Part shown: piece after piece, positions 9,249 through 18,920 of the stretch
Layout of the letters: every line of letters starts with the position of its first letter
How positions within the stretch are numbered: the stretch's first letter is position 1
From: Dehalococcoidia bacterium
GTDB taxonomy: Bacteria; Chloroflexota; Dehalococcoidia; Lucifugimonadales; Lucifugimonadaceae
Length of the DNA stretch: 64,000 bases
Direction: 5' to 3'
NCBI GenBank assembly: GCA_002728715.1
Contig: PBVQ01000001.1
Location: 12,191-76,190 of the forward strand
Notes under the pieces: model-generated
Seen by the model: the letters and a program-made list of their open reading frames with translations, nothing else
Databases searched by the model: none
Told to the model about the DNA's origin: nothing
Made by a program: the position numbers and the translations under genes

Positions 9249-9276
9249 TTGTTATTTTGGAGTAAAATGTTAATAT
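9249..9276 (+). promoter_or_regulatory. Candidate promoter for rpoD
   Basis: TTGTTA (9249-9254) and TAATAT (9271-9276), 16 bases apart, lie upstream of the sigma-factor gene. The leader would be about 22 bases and contains an AAGGA ribosome site before the TTG start. Confidence 0.4.
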
Positions 9277-9305
9277 AAGAAAAAATTTAAGCAAGGAAAA
9301 ATTAC

Positions 9306-10844
9306 TTGGCAGACAAAAAAGTACGTAAAGACTCTATCGAAGAAAATTTCAACGATATTTCAGCTGCACTGGATGGTGAAGTTGAAAAAGTAGATTCATT
9401 CACTAGATTAGAATCAACAAATATAGAAGATGATGAAGTAACTACCGAGAGTGACGCTACAGCTATAACTAGCTCCGAACTAGATATGTGGGAAGCATCA
9501 AGGGCAACAGATGACGCATCTCTAGCTGCTCAAAATGTTATGAAGGAACTTCAAGAGTCTGAACTAACTGAAGATACAGTTAGAATGTATCTTAGAGAGA
9601 TAGGAAGAGTTGCATTACTAACTGCAGATGATGAAGTTGTACTAGCTAGAGCTGTTGAACTTGCAAAAAAACTAGAATCTATTGAAAATTTTCTCACTCA
9701 CGATAGCAATACCGAACAAATCGAAAATATTGAAATTTTAAAAACTATATTTATTGAAATTAATAATACCTACGAAACCGCAAACGCTATATGTAAGTAT
9801 TTAGGAATAAAACCACCAATTAATCTAGATATGGTTATTAAAGATGACAGAATAAGAAATGTTATAGATAACCAAAAAGATGAAGAACTGATCAATTATC
9901 TTTCAGATGCATTAGGTGTCAGCCCTGATGAAGCTCATCTTTTAGTTGTAAACTTTTCAGTTGCCACTAGATTATTATCTGCAGATACAGTAGAAATGTT
10001 AGAACTAAATCCAGAAATAAAAAAACTTAATGATGAGCTAGAAAAACCAGAGTTCATTGAAAATCTAAAACCAATTACTAGTGTTTTAAATGCTCATATA
10101 ATAAGAGTTAGAGAAGAAGGTGAAAAAGCACGCGAACACCTTGGTGAAGCAAATCTTAGATTGGTCGTAAGTGTTGCTAAGAAACATCTAAGTAGGGGCT
10201 TATCAATGCTAGATTTGATTCAAGAGGGTAATATTGGGTTGATGAGGGCCATTGAAAAATTTGACTTTAGAAAAGGATTTAAGTTTAGTACGTATGCAAC
10301 TTGGTGGATAAGGCAAGGTATAACTAGGGCTATAGCTGACCAAGCAAGAACAATTAGAATTCCCGTTCACGTAGTAGAAACTTTGAATAAAATCATGAGG
10401 GCTAGAAGAGAGTTAAGTCAGCAATTAAATAGAGAACCTTCTATTGAAGAACTTTCTGAAAAAGTTGAGCTCCCTATTGATAGAGTATCTGAAATTTTAC
10501 AAATGTCTCAAGATCCTGTTTCTCTTGAGACACCTATTGGTGAAGATGCAGAAAATGAACTTGGGGACATTATTCAAGACAATAATGCACCAGCTCCTGC
10601 AGATATAGCTGCACAATCATCTATGAGACAACAGGTAGATGAAGTATTAGGAAATTTGCAAGACAGAGAAAGAAAAGTACTAGAGCTAAGATTCGGCTTA
10701 TTTGATGGAAGACCAAGAACTTTGGAAGAAATAGGTGGAGAACTTAATCTAACTCGTGAGAGAATAAGACAGATTGAAAGAAAAGCTCTTGGAAGACTTA
10801 GACAGGATACAAATGTTGGCGAACTTAGAGAGTTGCTAGCTTAG
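9306..10844 (+). CDS. rpoD: RNA polymerase primary sigma factor RpoD/SigA
   Basis: A 512-residue sigma70. Region 1.2 is at about 90-122 (VRMYLREIG), region 2 at about 276-350 with the -10-melting aromatic cluster STYATWWIRQ, region 3 follows, and region 4.2 at about 472-500 is the -35 helix-turn-helix ending RERIRQIERKALGRLR. The acidic N-terminus (about 1-80) fits a short region 1.1. Directs RNA polymerase to housekeeping promoters such as the TTGA(N)17TATAAT elements in this window. The start is TTG at 9306 with an AAGGA site upstream. The stop interlocks with that of the convergent NHL gene (shared TTAG at 10841-10844). Confidence 0.97.
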   Translation: MADKKVRKDSIEENFNDISAALDGEVEKVDSFTRLESTNIEDDEVTTESDATAITSSELDMWEASRATDDASLAAQNVMKELQESELTEDTVRMYLREIGRVALLTADDEVVLARAVELAKKLESIENFLTHDSNTEQIENIEILKTIFIEINNTYETANAICKYLGIKPPINLDMVIKDDRIRNVIDNQKDEELINYLSDALGVSPDEAHLLVVNFSVATRLLSADTVEMLELNPEIKKLNDELEKPEFIENLKPITSVLNAHIIRVREEGEKAREHLGEANLRLVVSVAKKHLSRGLSMLDLIQEGNIGLMRAIEKFDFRKGFKFSTYATWWIRQGITRAIADQARTIRIPVHVVETLNKIMRARRELSQQLNREPSIEELSEKVELPIDRVSEILQMSQDPVSLETPIGEDAENELGDIIQDNNAPAPADIAAQSSMRQQVDEVLGNLQDRERKVLELRFGLFDGRPRTLEEIGGELNLTRERIRQIERKALGRLRQDTNVGELRELLA

Positions 10845-11749
10845 ATTTTCAAAAACTTTGTAAGTCTCTGACCAGCACCTTTATCACCAATTTCAGCTAC
10901 ATATATATTTTCGTCATCGTCTACCCACATACCGTGAGCACTTTGACAAGCTGAGTCAACTCCACGCCAACGTGTAATTATATCCCCACCAGAGTTTAAG
11001 ATTGATATACCGTTTTTATTTTCTCCACCGCCTTGCTCTAAAACATAAACTACATCTTCATTTTTTGAGAAGAATATGTCACCCGGGCCAGCAAAACCAT
11101 GCCATGAATTTATATATTCACCATCTGGGCTAAATATTTGAATTCTATTATTCTCCCTATCGCAGACATACACTAAATCGTTTTTATCAACTCCAACCTT
11201 ATGAAGAATAGCAAATTGGCCTTCATTTGTACCAGGACTTCCCCAAGAAAGCTCTAGTTTTCCTTCGTTTGAGAACCTATGCATCCTACGATTTGCATAT
11301 CCATCAGAAACAAATATTTTCTTTTTACTATTTATAGCAATTCCTGTTGGCATATTGAAAGGCGAGCCTTGAGCACCATTAGTAGTAATCGTTATATTGG
11401 CATAGCCAAATGTTCCTAAACTAATTAAAATATCACCGCTTTCATTATGCTTTGTAACTAAGTGAGTCTGATGATCGGCAAGCCATATATTATCATCCAA
11501 ATCTATGTACATCCCATGAGGGACCCTAAACTCATCTTTATCAAGCCCCAAATTACCCCATGAACCTATAAATTTTCCATCTTTTTCCCAACAAGTAATT
11601 GGGTGTTTAGATCTAGAGAATAACCAAACTCTATCTTTAGAGTCTAAAGCAACATCAGCTATTTGACCTAGTTCCCAAAATTTTGGTTTGTGTCTTAGCC
11701 AATTCTGATCAACCTCATACTTAAATTTTCCTTCTCGAACTTGCGTCAT
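10841..11749 (-). CDS. NHL-repeat beta-propeller protein (second of pair)
   Basis: A 302-residue protein built of NHL repeats, seen as recurring blocks of the type hxVDxxDxxYVCDRENNRIQIFSPDG and IAINSKKKIFVSDGYANRRMHRFS, spelled here in part only. Such six-bladed propellers bind proteins, sugars or peptides and include peptidyl-alpha-hydroxyglycine lyase-type enzymes. No signal peptide is obvious, so it is probably cytoplasmic. It follows a sister NHL gene by 10 bases and is the last gene of an operon with a TIM-barrel sugar isomerase. A specific function cannot be assigned. Confidence 0.88.
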   Translation of the reverse strand: MTQVREGKFKYEVDQNWLRHKPKFWELGQIADVALDSKDRVWLFSRSKHPITCWEKDGKFIGSWGNLGLDKDEFRVPHGMYIDLDDNIWLADHQTHLVTKHNESGDILISLGTFGYANITITTNGAQGSPFNMPTGIAINSKKKIFVSDGYANRRMHRFSNEGKLELSWGSPGTNEGQFAILHKVGVDKNDLVYVCDRENNRIQIFSPDGEYINSWHGFAGPGDIFFSKNEDVVYVLEQGGGENKNGISILNSGGDIITRWRGVDSACQSAHGMWVDDDENIYVAEIGDKGAGQRLTKFLKI

Positions 11750-11759
11750 ACATTCTCCT

Positions 11760-12710
11760 TTACAGACTCTTTATCATATTCCATTTCCTAAAACTTATTG
11801 GTTCCCGGCCATTACTTAAATCAATATCTTTTCTCTTTGACCAATTTGTGTATGAAACCTCTGCAATATATATTGATCCATTACTATCTACAGTTATACC
11901 ATGTGGAGAGATAAATTGATCTGCACCCTCGCCCTCTTGCTCATCTCCAAATGATGTTACATAGTTAAATTCATAATCTAGTACCTTAACAGATAAACCT
12001 AAATTAGGTACTCCAACTTGTGTATCAGCACCAGTTCCTGCTTCTGCGACCAATAGATAATTATCCTTAAAAGAGGTTATAGCTTGAGGTCTATGCATAT
12101 GATGTTGAGAAACAAACTCACCCTCTAGTGTAAATACCTGAAGTCTAAAGTTTTCACGATCACACATAACAACTCTGTCATTACCCAACATAGTAATATT
12201 ATGCGGTAGAGAAAACTGACCTTCGTCAGCACCTGGTTGTCCCCAAGATAAAATATGTTTACCATTTTTATCGAATTTATGAATCCTTGAATTACCGTAT
12301 CCATCAGTTACAAATAGATCTCCATTACTGGGATTAATTGCTATATCGGTAGGCCTATTAAAGTAACCTCCAGATTGCCATTCACAAGGTTTTTCTTTTT
12401 GACCGATTGTGAAAATTATTTCACCATTTTTTGTACGTTTTTGAACAAAATGACCAAGATCATCCACTAAATATAGATTATCTTCAGAATCTATCTCTAT
12501 TCCATGAGGTCTAACAAATTCTCCCTCACCAATAGTTTTTATAAAGTTTCCATTTTTATCAAAAATTATTAATGGGTGTTCTCCCCTATTAAATACATAA
12601 ACATTGTCTTTTGAATCAACTGATACAGATGTGGCTTCTTTGAAAAATATGGGATGAGGTAATTTAGCCCAAAATGGTTCTGGTGAAAAAAATGATTCTT
12701 TATTTTTCAT
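11760..12710 (-). CDS. NHL-repeat beta-propeller protein (first of pair)
   Basis: A 316-residue paralogue of the following gene. Repeat units such as VRPHGIEIDSEDNLYLVDD, FVTDGYGNSRIHKFDKNGK and VVMCDRENFRLQVF are spaced as in a six-bladed NHL propeller. The two proteins share block order and the DGYxNxRxHxF and CDREN motifs, so the pair arose by tandem duplication. It has an AGGAG ribosome site before the ATG and lies 34 bases after the sugar isomerase gene. It may be a lyase or lactonase-type propeller acting on the isomerase's product, but that is inference. Confidence 0.88.
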   Translation of the reverse strand: MKNKESFFSPEPFWAKLPHPIFFKEATSVSVDSKDNVYVFNRGEHPLIIFDKNGNFIKTIGEGEFVRPHGIEIDSEDNLYLVDDLGHFVQKRTKNGEIIFTIGQKEKPCEWQSGGYFNRPTDIAINPSNGDLFVTDGYGNSRIHKFDKNGKHILSWGQPGADEGQFSLPHNITMLGNDRVVMCDRENFRLQVFTLEGEFVSQHHMHRPQAITSFKDNYLLVAEAGTGADTQVGVPNLGLSVKVLDYEFNYVTSFGDEQEGEGADQFISPHGITVDSNGSIYIAEVSYTNWSKRKDIDLSNGREPISFRKWNMIKSL

Positions 12711-12744
12711 AATACTCCTTATAATTTATTTAATTGCTTCACAA

Positions 12745-13683
12745 TCAATTACCTATTGATTCTAATTCATTCCAAATTTTCTTAGCATAATTCAAGGACT
12801 TAAGATCATTATGCCACTGATCACCTGCCCACGCTCCTTCTATGGTCATATACCCTGAATAATTTGCATTATGTAGAGATGAAATTGCATATCTATAGTC
12901 TATCTCACCATCAGGTAATGGAACTCTTAGGAATACTGAACGATTATTCTCAGGATGGTAAACCGTTTGAAGATTTTTGCAATGCCAATATTTTGAAATA
13001 GATGCCATGGAATCTATTGCATTTTCAAACGTTTCTTCAGGAACATCATAGTTCCACAATATGTTACCCAAATCAGGATTTATTCCAAAGTTTTCTTTAT
13101 CGATTTTATTGTGTAGTAAAACTGCTGACCATGAATTATCAACAGGAGAATTCTGGTGTACCTCTGCGGTGATTACAATATTTTTATCTTTGGCTATATC
13201 GCATGCATGTTTATAGACCTTTGCTATTTCATCATATGTATATAACATTGAGTCCTTTGAAGAATCTTGTGAAATATTCCAACCTTTTTCACTTCCAGGA
13301 AGAGATCCGGGAGGATAACCAGGCAATCTAGCAGGAGCACTTAATGCACCATTTACGATTTCTGCTCCAACAATTTCAGCTATATTTATAGACTTGTGTA
13401 AACGTTCAATATTTTTTGGACCATTTTTAGCATCATGTAGTGTGCCACCTGATCTCAAGCAGCCAATCGTCAAACCGAAGTCACTTATCCTTTTTGAAAA
13501 ATCTAATAATTCATTTCTTTGACCAATGTATTCAAATGTCTCTAAACCAATTTCTAAAGCATCAAAGCCTATTTCTTTTGTTTTTGATAAAAATGCATCA
13601 GTATAATTATCTGGTTTCAGATCAGTATACTCATATGAGATTGGAAAAATAGTATGTCTACGGTTTGCATAACAAAATCTCAT
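12745..13683 (-). CDS. Xylose-isomerase-like TIM-barrel sugar isomerase/epimerase
   Basis: A 312-residue protein of the AP-endonuclease/xylose-isomerase fold (sugar phosphate isomerase/epimerase family). Metal-binding residues are placed as in the family: a glutamate in ITAEVHQNS, an aspartate in GINPDLGNILWN, a histidine in YWHCKNLQ and a C-terminal glutamate in MTIEGAWAG. It would interconvert keto sugars or inosose-like compounds. First gene of an operon with two NHL proteins; an AAGGGGA ribosome site precedes the ATG. The divergent neighbour is an MFS transporter, which may import the substrate (inference). Confidence 0.87.
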   Translation of the reverse strand: MRFCYANRRHTIFPISYEYTDLKPDNYTDAFLSKTKEIGFDALEIGLETFEYIGQRNELLDFSKRISDFGLTIGCLRSGGTLHDAKNGPKNIERLHKSINIAEIVGAEIVNGALSAPARLPGYPPGSLPGSEKGWNISQDSSKDSMLYTYDEIAKVYKHACDIAKDKNIVITAEVHQNSPVDNSWSAVLLHNKIDKENFGINPDLGNILWNYDVPEETFENAIDSMASISKYWHCKNLQTVYHPENNRSVFLRVPLPDGEIDYRYAISSLHNANYSGYMTIEGAWAGDQWHNDLKSLNYAKKIWNELESIGN

Positions 13684-13777
13684 TTGTAATTCCCCTTATA
13701 ATATTGGATTTACATAGGATATTACTTTAATTTTTTATGTAAGTAAAATAAAATTCTCATTAATAATCAATTTTATT

Positions 13778-14929
13778 ATGAACAATAACACTAAGAATCT
13801 TATATATGTATCAATTGGGACATGCTGTTTTTGGCTTTCTTTATATTTGTATGTTCCAATTCTGCCTATACACTCAACAGAACTAGGCGCGAATTTAGAA
13901 GTTACGGGATTTATTATTGCATCTTATGCATTAGGACAATTACTATTTAGAATTCCTATAGGAATTTTATCTGATATTTTTAGCAGAAAAATATTTACAA
14001 TAATTGCTTTTAGTTTATCAAGTATAGGAGCTTTAACTTTAGGCCTGTCAGAAAACCCAAATCAGTTATTAATTGGCAGATCTATAACGGGAATATCTGC
14101 TGCAGGATGGGTATCTCTTACTGTACTTTTTTCAACATTTTTCCCAGAAGATAAAACACAAAAAAGTGTAACAATTTTAATGATTATTAATACTTTTTGC
14201 GTAGTCATAGCAACATTTTTTGGAGGTATTATAGCTGAAAATTACAGTAATTCAATAACTTTTTATATTAGTTTTATTATAGGTATTATTGGGATATTAT
14301 TCTTGGTGATTTCAAAAGAGCCGATATTTGAAAAAAGTTCAAAAAATTACTTATTATCTGTAAAGAATGTAATAAAAAATAAAACAATTATTAGAATTTC
14401 AATAATTGCAATAACTCTTCAATTTGTCGTTTTTGGAATAAATTTTGGATTCTTGCCCATATATGCTGAAAGTCTAGGAGCTTCAAAGTCAGAAGTAGGA
14501 TTCCTTACATCTATGGGTATGTTATCCACTGTTTTTGGCACACTTATTTCTTTTTATCTCCAAAAAAAAATGAACCCTTCAGTTTGTTTATTTATATCAT
14601 CTTTGATGATTGCTGGATCATTAATTATTTTTTCATTAAGCGAAAATTTATTACTAATTTTTATTGTTCAAATATTTAATGGATTTGGTAGAGGGCTTAT
14701 GAACACCATTCTGATAAGTTTAACTCTCATACATGCGAATAGAAATCTTAAAGCTACTACTCAAGGAGTATATCAAGCGCTATACTCTATAGGTATGTTG
14801 CTAGGTCCTGCTATATCAGGAGTTCTTGCACAAAAATATTCCCTAGACTACGTCTTCATATTCTCTACCATTATAATTGGTTTTGGAGGTGTATTATCAA
14901 TTATTAAACCATTTAATGAAAAAAAATGA
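13778..14929 (+). CDS. MFS transporter
   Basis: A 383-residue integral membrane protein with about twelve hydrophobic segments in two halves joined by a charged loop near residues 185-205. The loop 2-3 signature (GILSDIFSRK) of the major facilitator superfamily is clear at about 66-75. It would move a small solute or drug by proton coupling; the substrate is unknown. It is divergent from the sugar isomerase-NHL operon and precedes fumC by 45 bases. Confidence 0.9.
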   Translation: MNNNTKNLIYVSIGTCCFWLSLYLYVPILPIHSTELGANLEVTGFIIASYALGQLLFRIPIGILSDIFSRKIFTIIAFSLSSIGALTLGLSENPNQLLIGRSITGISAAGWVSLTVLFSTFFPEDKTQKSVTILMIINTFCVVIATFFGGIIAENYSNSITFYISFIIGIIGILFLVISKEPIFEKSSKNYLLSVKNVIKNKTIIRISIIAITLQFVVFGINFGFLPIYAESLGASKSEVGFLTSMGMLSTVFGTLISFYLQKKMNPSVCLFISSLMIAGSLIIFSLSENLLLIFIVQIFNGFGRGLMNTILISLTLIHANRNLKATTQGVYQALYSIGMLLGPAISGVLAQKYSLDYVFIFSTIIIGFGGVLSIIKPFNEKK

Positions 14930-14974
14930 TTTATAATCATAAAAAATAATTTAATATTTTTTTGGAGTAAAAAA

Positions 14975-16369
14975 TTGGTTGATAACATGCGATTTGAAAA
15001 GGATTCAATGGGAGAATTAGAAGTACCTTCCAAGGCCTACTATGGCGGAAATACTAGAAGGGCTGAATTAAATTTTCCTATCAGTAAGCTTAGATTAGGA
15101 AGGTCATTTATAAAAGCAATTGCACAAGTAAAATTGTCAGCAGCAATAACAAATAAAGAACTTGGTACTCTAGAAAATAATATAGCAAATGCAATAATAG
15201 ATGCTGCAAAAAAAGTTATTGATGGTTATTATGACGATCAGTTTGTTGTTGATGTATTTCAAACAGGCTCGGGTACATCAACTAATATGAATGCTAATGA
15301 GGTTATTTCTAATATAGCTATTGAATCTTTAGGAGGTTTACTAGGTTCTAGAGACCCAGTTCATCCTAATGACCATGTTAATAAAGGCCAATCATCTAAT
15401 GATGTAATCCCTACAACTATTCACGTTGCTGCTGCTGTATCTATAAACGAAAAACTTATCCCTAGTCTAGAAATTTTAGAAAAGTCATTAGAGACCAAAT
15501 CTAAAGAATTTTGGAACATAGTAAAAACTGGAAGAACTCATCTTCAAGATGCTACACCAATCAGATTAGGTCAAGAATTTTTAGGTTATGCTGGCCAAAT
15601 TAAATTAGCTATATCAAGAGCAAAAAAAGCTCTAGATGAGTTGAAAATCCTAGCCTTAGGTGGAACTGCAGTTGGTACAGGAATAGGTATGCATCCAAAA
15701 TTTAGCCAAGGGGTAATAAAAGAACTCAGCAAGATGACAAATATCGATTTCAGTGAGACTGATAATCATTTTCAAGCACAAAGCACCATAGATGCAGTCG
15801 TTACAGCATCGGGAGAAATAAAGTCTATAGCAGTAAGTATGATGAAGATTGCCAATGATATAAGATGGCTTGGATCAGGACCTAGAGCTGGTATTGGGGA
15901 AATCTCTTTACCAGAAGTTCAACCAGGCTCTTCAATAATGCCAGGAAAAGTCAATCCTGTTATTGCTGAATCAGTAACTATGGTTTGCGCACAAGTTATA
16001 GGTAATGATGCAACAGTAACAATTGCAGGTCAATCAGGAAATTTTGAACTGAACGTAATGATGCCTGTTGCTGCACATAATTTACTAGAAAGTATAGATC
16101 TCTTATCATCCTCCTCATCTAACTTTGCTCAGCAATGTATAGACGGGCTAGAGGCAACAGACAAAGGCCCAAATATGGTTATGCAAGGATTAGCAATTTG
16201 TACTGCATTGGCTCCAATAGTAGGATATGATTCAGCTGCAAAAATCGCACATATAGCATCAGAAACTGGCAAGACCATAAAAGAAGTAACAATTTTAGAA
16301 ACAGATCTTGATGAAAAGCAAATAGATAGTATATTAGAGCCTCTTTCTATGACAGAGCCTAAGGAATAA
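14975..16369 (+). CDS. fumC: Fumarate hydratase class II
   Basis: A 464-residue class II fumarase of the aspartase/fumarase superfamily, interconverting fumarate and malate in the TCA cycle without iron-sulfur clusters. Evidence: N-terminal RFEKDSMGELEVP, TGSGTSTNMNANEV, the HPNDHVNKGQSSND substrate block, and the superfamily signature GSSIMPGKVN at 318-327. The start is TTG at 14975 with GGAG 7 bases upstream; an internal ATG at 14987 is the alternative. RidA and an MFS gene follow closely. With mdh at 28.6 kb and sdhABE at 31.8-35.3 kb, the window encodes succinate-to-oxaloacetate conversion. Confidence 0.95.
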   Translation: MVDNMRFEKDSMGELEVPSKAYYGGNTRRAELNFPISKLRLGRSFIKAIAQVKLSAAITNKELGTLENNIANAIIDAAKKVIDGYYDDQFVVDVFQTGSGTSTNMNANEVISNIAIESLGGLLGSRDPVHPNDHVNKGQSSNDVIPTTIHVAAAVSINEKLIPSLEILEKSLETKSKEFWNIVKTGRTHLQDATPIRLGQEFLGYAGQIKLAISRAKKALDELKILALGGTAVGTGIGMHPKFSQGVIKELSKMTNIDFSETDNHFQAQSTIDAVVTASGEIKSIAVSMMKIANDIRWLGSGPRAGIGEISLPEVQPGSSIMPGKVNPVIAESVTMVCAQVIGNDATVTIAGQSGNFELNVMMPVAAHNLLESIDLLSSSSSNFAQQCIDGLEATDKGPNMVMQGLAICTALAPIVGYDSAAKIAHIASETGKTIKEVTILETDLDEKQIDSILEPLSMTEPKE

Positions 16370-16373
16370 AAGT

Positions 16374-16835
16374 ATGCAAAACTTTGAAGAAAAAATTAAA
16401 AAGCTTGGTATAGATTTGGGTAAAGGATCACCTCCAGTAGCTAATTTTGTTACTGCCGTAACATCAGGGAATTTAGTCTTTTTGTCCGGACAAGGGCCAA
16501 TGAAAGAAGATGGATCTTTTATGAAGGGGAAATTAGGAGGTGAAATTAGTGTTGATCAAGGATATGAAGCTGCAAGATTAGTTTGTATTCAGCTATTGAC
16601 TGCTTTGAAAAATCATATTGGTGACTTAAACAAAGTTGAAAAAATTGTTAAGGTTCTAGGAATGGTAAATGCTGAGAGTAATTTTGATAATCATCCTAAA
16701 GTAATAAATGGATGTTCTGATCTGCTTGTAGAAGTATTTGGTAATAAAGGAAAACATGCTCGCTCCGCTGTGGGTATGGGTAGTTTACCTTTTCAAATTC
16801 CAGTTGAGATTGAGATGATTGTACAGATCAAGTGA
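16374..16835 (+). CDS. RidA/YjgF-family protein
   Basis: A 153-residue protein of the RidA superfamily, whose members hydrolyse reactive enamine/imine intermediates made by PLP enzymes. The pattern LVFLSGQGPMKEDG near residue 31 and the C-terminal arginine-containing block HARSAVGMGSLPFQIPVEIE match the family; Arg in HARSAVG is the substrate-binding position of active deaminases. It starts 4 bases after fumC and is probably co-translated. The longer form resembles the atypical RidA members found in oxidative catabolic operons. Confidence 0.9.
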   Translation: MQNFEEKIKKLGIDLGKGSPPVANFVTAVTSGNLVFLSGQGPMKEDGSFMKGKLGGEISVDQGYEAARLVCIQLLTALKNHIGDLNKVEKIVKVLGMVNAESNFDNHPKVINGCSDLLVEVFGNKGKHARSAVGMGSLPFQIPVEIEMIVQIK

Positions 16836-16857
16836 TCTTATATAACTGGAAAATTAA

Positions 16858-18081
16858 TTGAATAAAAATCAAACATTAAAATCTACCTTAATTACCTTAG
16901 CTTGGTCAGTTTACATCCCATCTTTTTTATTATCTGTAGCACAAGGTATGATAATACCAATACTACCTGGTTTTGCATCAGAAGAGATGGCCGCGACCAC
17001 ATTTATGATTGGACTAATTGTCTCAGCTAAAGCAATTGGTATGCTTATATTTGATATTCCTTCAGGCATTATTTTATCTAGATTCGGTATGAACAAAACT
17101 ATGATGCTAGGTGTAATTTTATTTGCATTATCTTCTCTTCTAGCCGCTACAGCTCAGAATACAACTTTTCTATTCTTTGCTCGAATAATTTCTGGAATAA
17201 GTTTTTCTTTATGGATGATATCAAGACATTCATTTATAGCCATAGCTGTTCCTATAGAAATTAGAGGAAGAGCTATTTCAATATTTGGTGGATTTGGAAG
17301 ATTTGCTACAATATTGGGCCCTTTTATAGGTGGAATTGTTGCTGAATTCATAGGTATTAGAGTACCTTTTGTCATACAAATATTTTTAGCAACAGTTACG
17401 TTTATCATTTTAATGATTAATTACCATAAATCTGAAAAATATAATAATGATATAAATAAACATCTTATATCGCAAAATAAAAATTTCTTATCTGGTTTTT
17501 CTACAGTATTTAAAAATAATTATAAAATTTTTGCAACTGCCGGATTTGTTGCATCTGTCCTTTCTTTTTTGAGAGCAGCAAGAGAGTTTATGATTCCTTT
17601 TTGGGGAGAGGAATTAAAATTATCAAAAGATATTATTGGATACATAGTTACTGCATCATTTGCTATTGACTCTTTATTATTTCCTTTAGTTGGATATGTA
17701 ATGGATAGGTGGGGAAGAAAGTTTACTGGTGTTCCGGCACTCATAATTTTATCGATAGCAATATTTCTAATTCCATTTACTTCAGATTTATATAGTCTAT
17801 TTTTGATAGGTATTTTAGCAGGAGCAGGTAACGGTCTATCAACTGCTTTTATACTAACTTTGGGAGCAGATTTATCCCCTGAAAAGAATAGGGGGGAATT
17901 TTTAGGTACATGGAGAATGTTTGCAGACACAGGGGCTTCTTCAGCTCCATTAGCTATTGGATATATGGGTCAAATTATTTCTCTATCTTTTGCATCAACA
18001 TTTACAGCTATATTTGGTTTTATCGGAACAATTATATTAATTTTTCTAGTCCGAGATACTAAAAATATCAACAAATACTAA
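16858..18081 (+). CDS. MFS transporter
   Basis: A 407-residue polytopic membrane protein with about twelve transmembrane segments and MFS loop signatures (IPSGIILSRFG in loop 2-3 and GYVMDRWGRKFTG in loop 8-9). It begins with TTG at 16858, 22 bases after the RidA gene, and has only a weak ribosome site. A multidrug or metabolite exporter is plausible from the family. Its stop interlocks with the convergent D-glutamate cyclase-like gene (shared CTAA at 18078-18081). Confidence 0.88.
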   Translation: MNKNQTLKSTLITLAWSVYIPSFLLSVAQGMIIPILPGFASEEMAATTFMIGLIVSAKAIGMLIFDIPSGIILSRFGMNKTMMLGVILFALSSLLAATAQNTTFLFFARIISGISFSLWMISRHSFIAIAVPIEIRGRAISIFGGFGRFATILGPFIGGIVAEFIGIRVPFVIQIFLATVTFIILMINYHKSEKYNNDINKHLISQNKNFLSGFSTVFKNNYKIFATAGFVASVLSFLRAAREFMIPFWGEELKLSKDIIGYIVTASFAIDSLLFPLVGYVMDRWGRKFTGVPALIILSIAIFLIPFTSDLYSLFLIGILAGAGNGLSTAFILTLGADLSPEKNRGEFLGTWRMFADTGASSAPLAIGYMGQIISLSFASTFTAIFGFIGTIILIFLVRDTKNINKY

Positions 18082-18920
18082 ATTATACTTAATAATTTTT
18101 TCAAGCATTTAGAGTCATCATTGAAAGATCTACCATCAATCCACTTTTTTGATTCTCCACTCATTCCATCCACTGCACCTGCTAAAACTATTTTACTTAA
18201 CCAATTATTAGTTTGATTTATACTTGGAAGTAATTTTTGATTTTTCATTATTGATAAAGATGTTATCAGGCCATAGGCTCCCCAATTAGATACGCTAGAT
18301 ATAATTAATTCTGTAGTTTTAGTAACTGCAGGTTTGTCGGGTAATCCATCAATATTTTTTATTTTTTCAAAAAAATTTCCCATACCAATTTCATTTCCTC
18401 CATCTCCAATGCCTATAGTTTTTTTATGGAAATTAAATAAGTAGTCAATTTTTGAGTTATATTTCGAAAAATCTAAACCTTTCCAGTTTCTATAAGTTCC
18501 ATCTTCTAAAATACCTGCTCTTTCTATAGATATCAAAAGGGATGGATTGTGCTGACTTAATAATTTTTTTGCAAAATTTGATGACTCTTGATGACCAAGA
18601 TTAGGAAACACTATAATCTCGTTTTCTGTGAACAATGGAATTAGGATATCATAACTATATTCATCAGTTATTATATATACCTCATTACCTAACTTCTTCA
18701 ATGCATCACTTAGTGCTTTTGCACCTAATGGACCATCAGTTTCACCTTTTTTTGATTTTAAGATATAAAATCCTGTAGTTATGAAAACCACCCCTTGGTT
18801 TTTCAAAACTAAATCTGATGAACTCCTAATCCAGTCTTTCTTCATGTAGCAACTTAATTTCGAAATAGAACGAGTATCTTCTGAAAGTATAATGTCTTGT
18901 ATGAGATTAAATTTATTCAA
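18078..18920 (-). CDS. DUF4392 protein, D-glutamate cyclase C-terminal-domain homologue
   Basis: A 280-residue protein with the motif IGIGDGGNEIGMGNF, characteristic of the DUF4392 domain that forms the C-terminal half of eukaryotic D-glutamate cyclase (DGLUCY/C14orf159). The family converts D-glutamate to 5-oxo-D-proline. It starts at TTG (18920), overlapping the upstream DUF1445 stop by 4 bases, so the two halves are translationally coupled. No signal peptide or membrane segment. The assignment rests on the motif and on pairing with the DUF1445 gene. Confidence 0.82.
   Translation of the reverse strand: MNKFNLIQDIILSEDTRSISKLSCYMKKDWIRSSSDLVLKNQGVVFITTGFYILKSKKGETDGPLGAKALSDALKKLGNEVYIITDEYSYDILIPLFTENEIIVFPNLGHQESSNFAKKLLSQHNPSLLISIERAGILEDGTYRNWKGLDFSKYNSKIDYLFNFHKKTIGIGDGGNEIGMGNFFEKIKNIDGLPDKPAVTKTTELIISSVSNWGAYGLITSLSIMKNQKLLPSINQTNNWLSKIVLAGAVDGMSGESKKWIDGRSFNDDSKCLKKLLSII

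Noticed and set aside
17520-17930. A 136-codon minus-strand frame inside the MFS transporter
   Set aside because: Antisense shadow of a clear transporter; no independent features.
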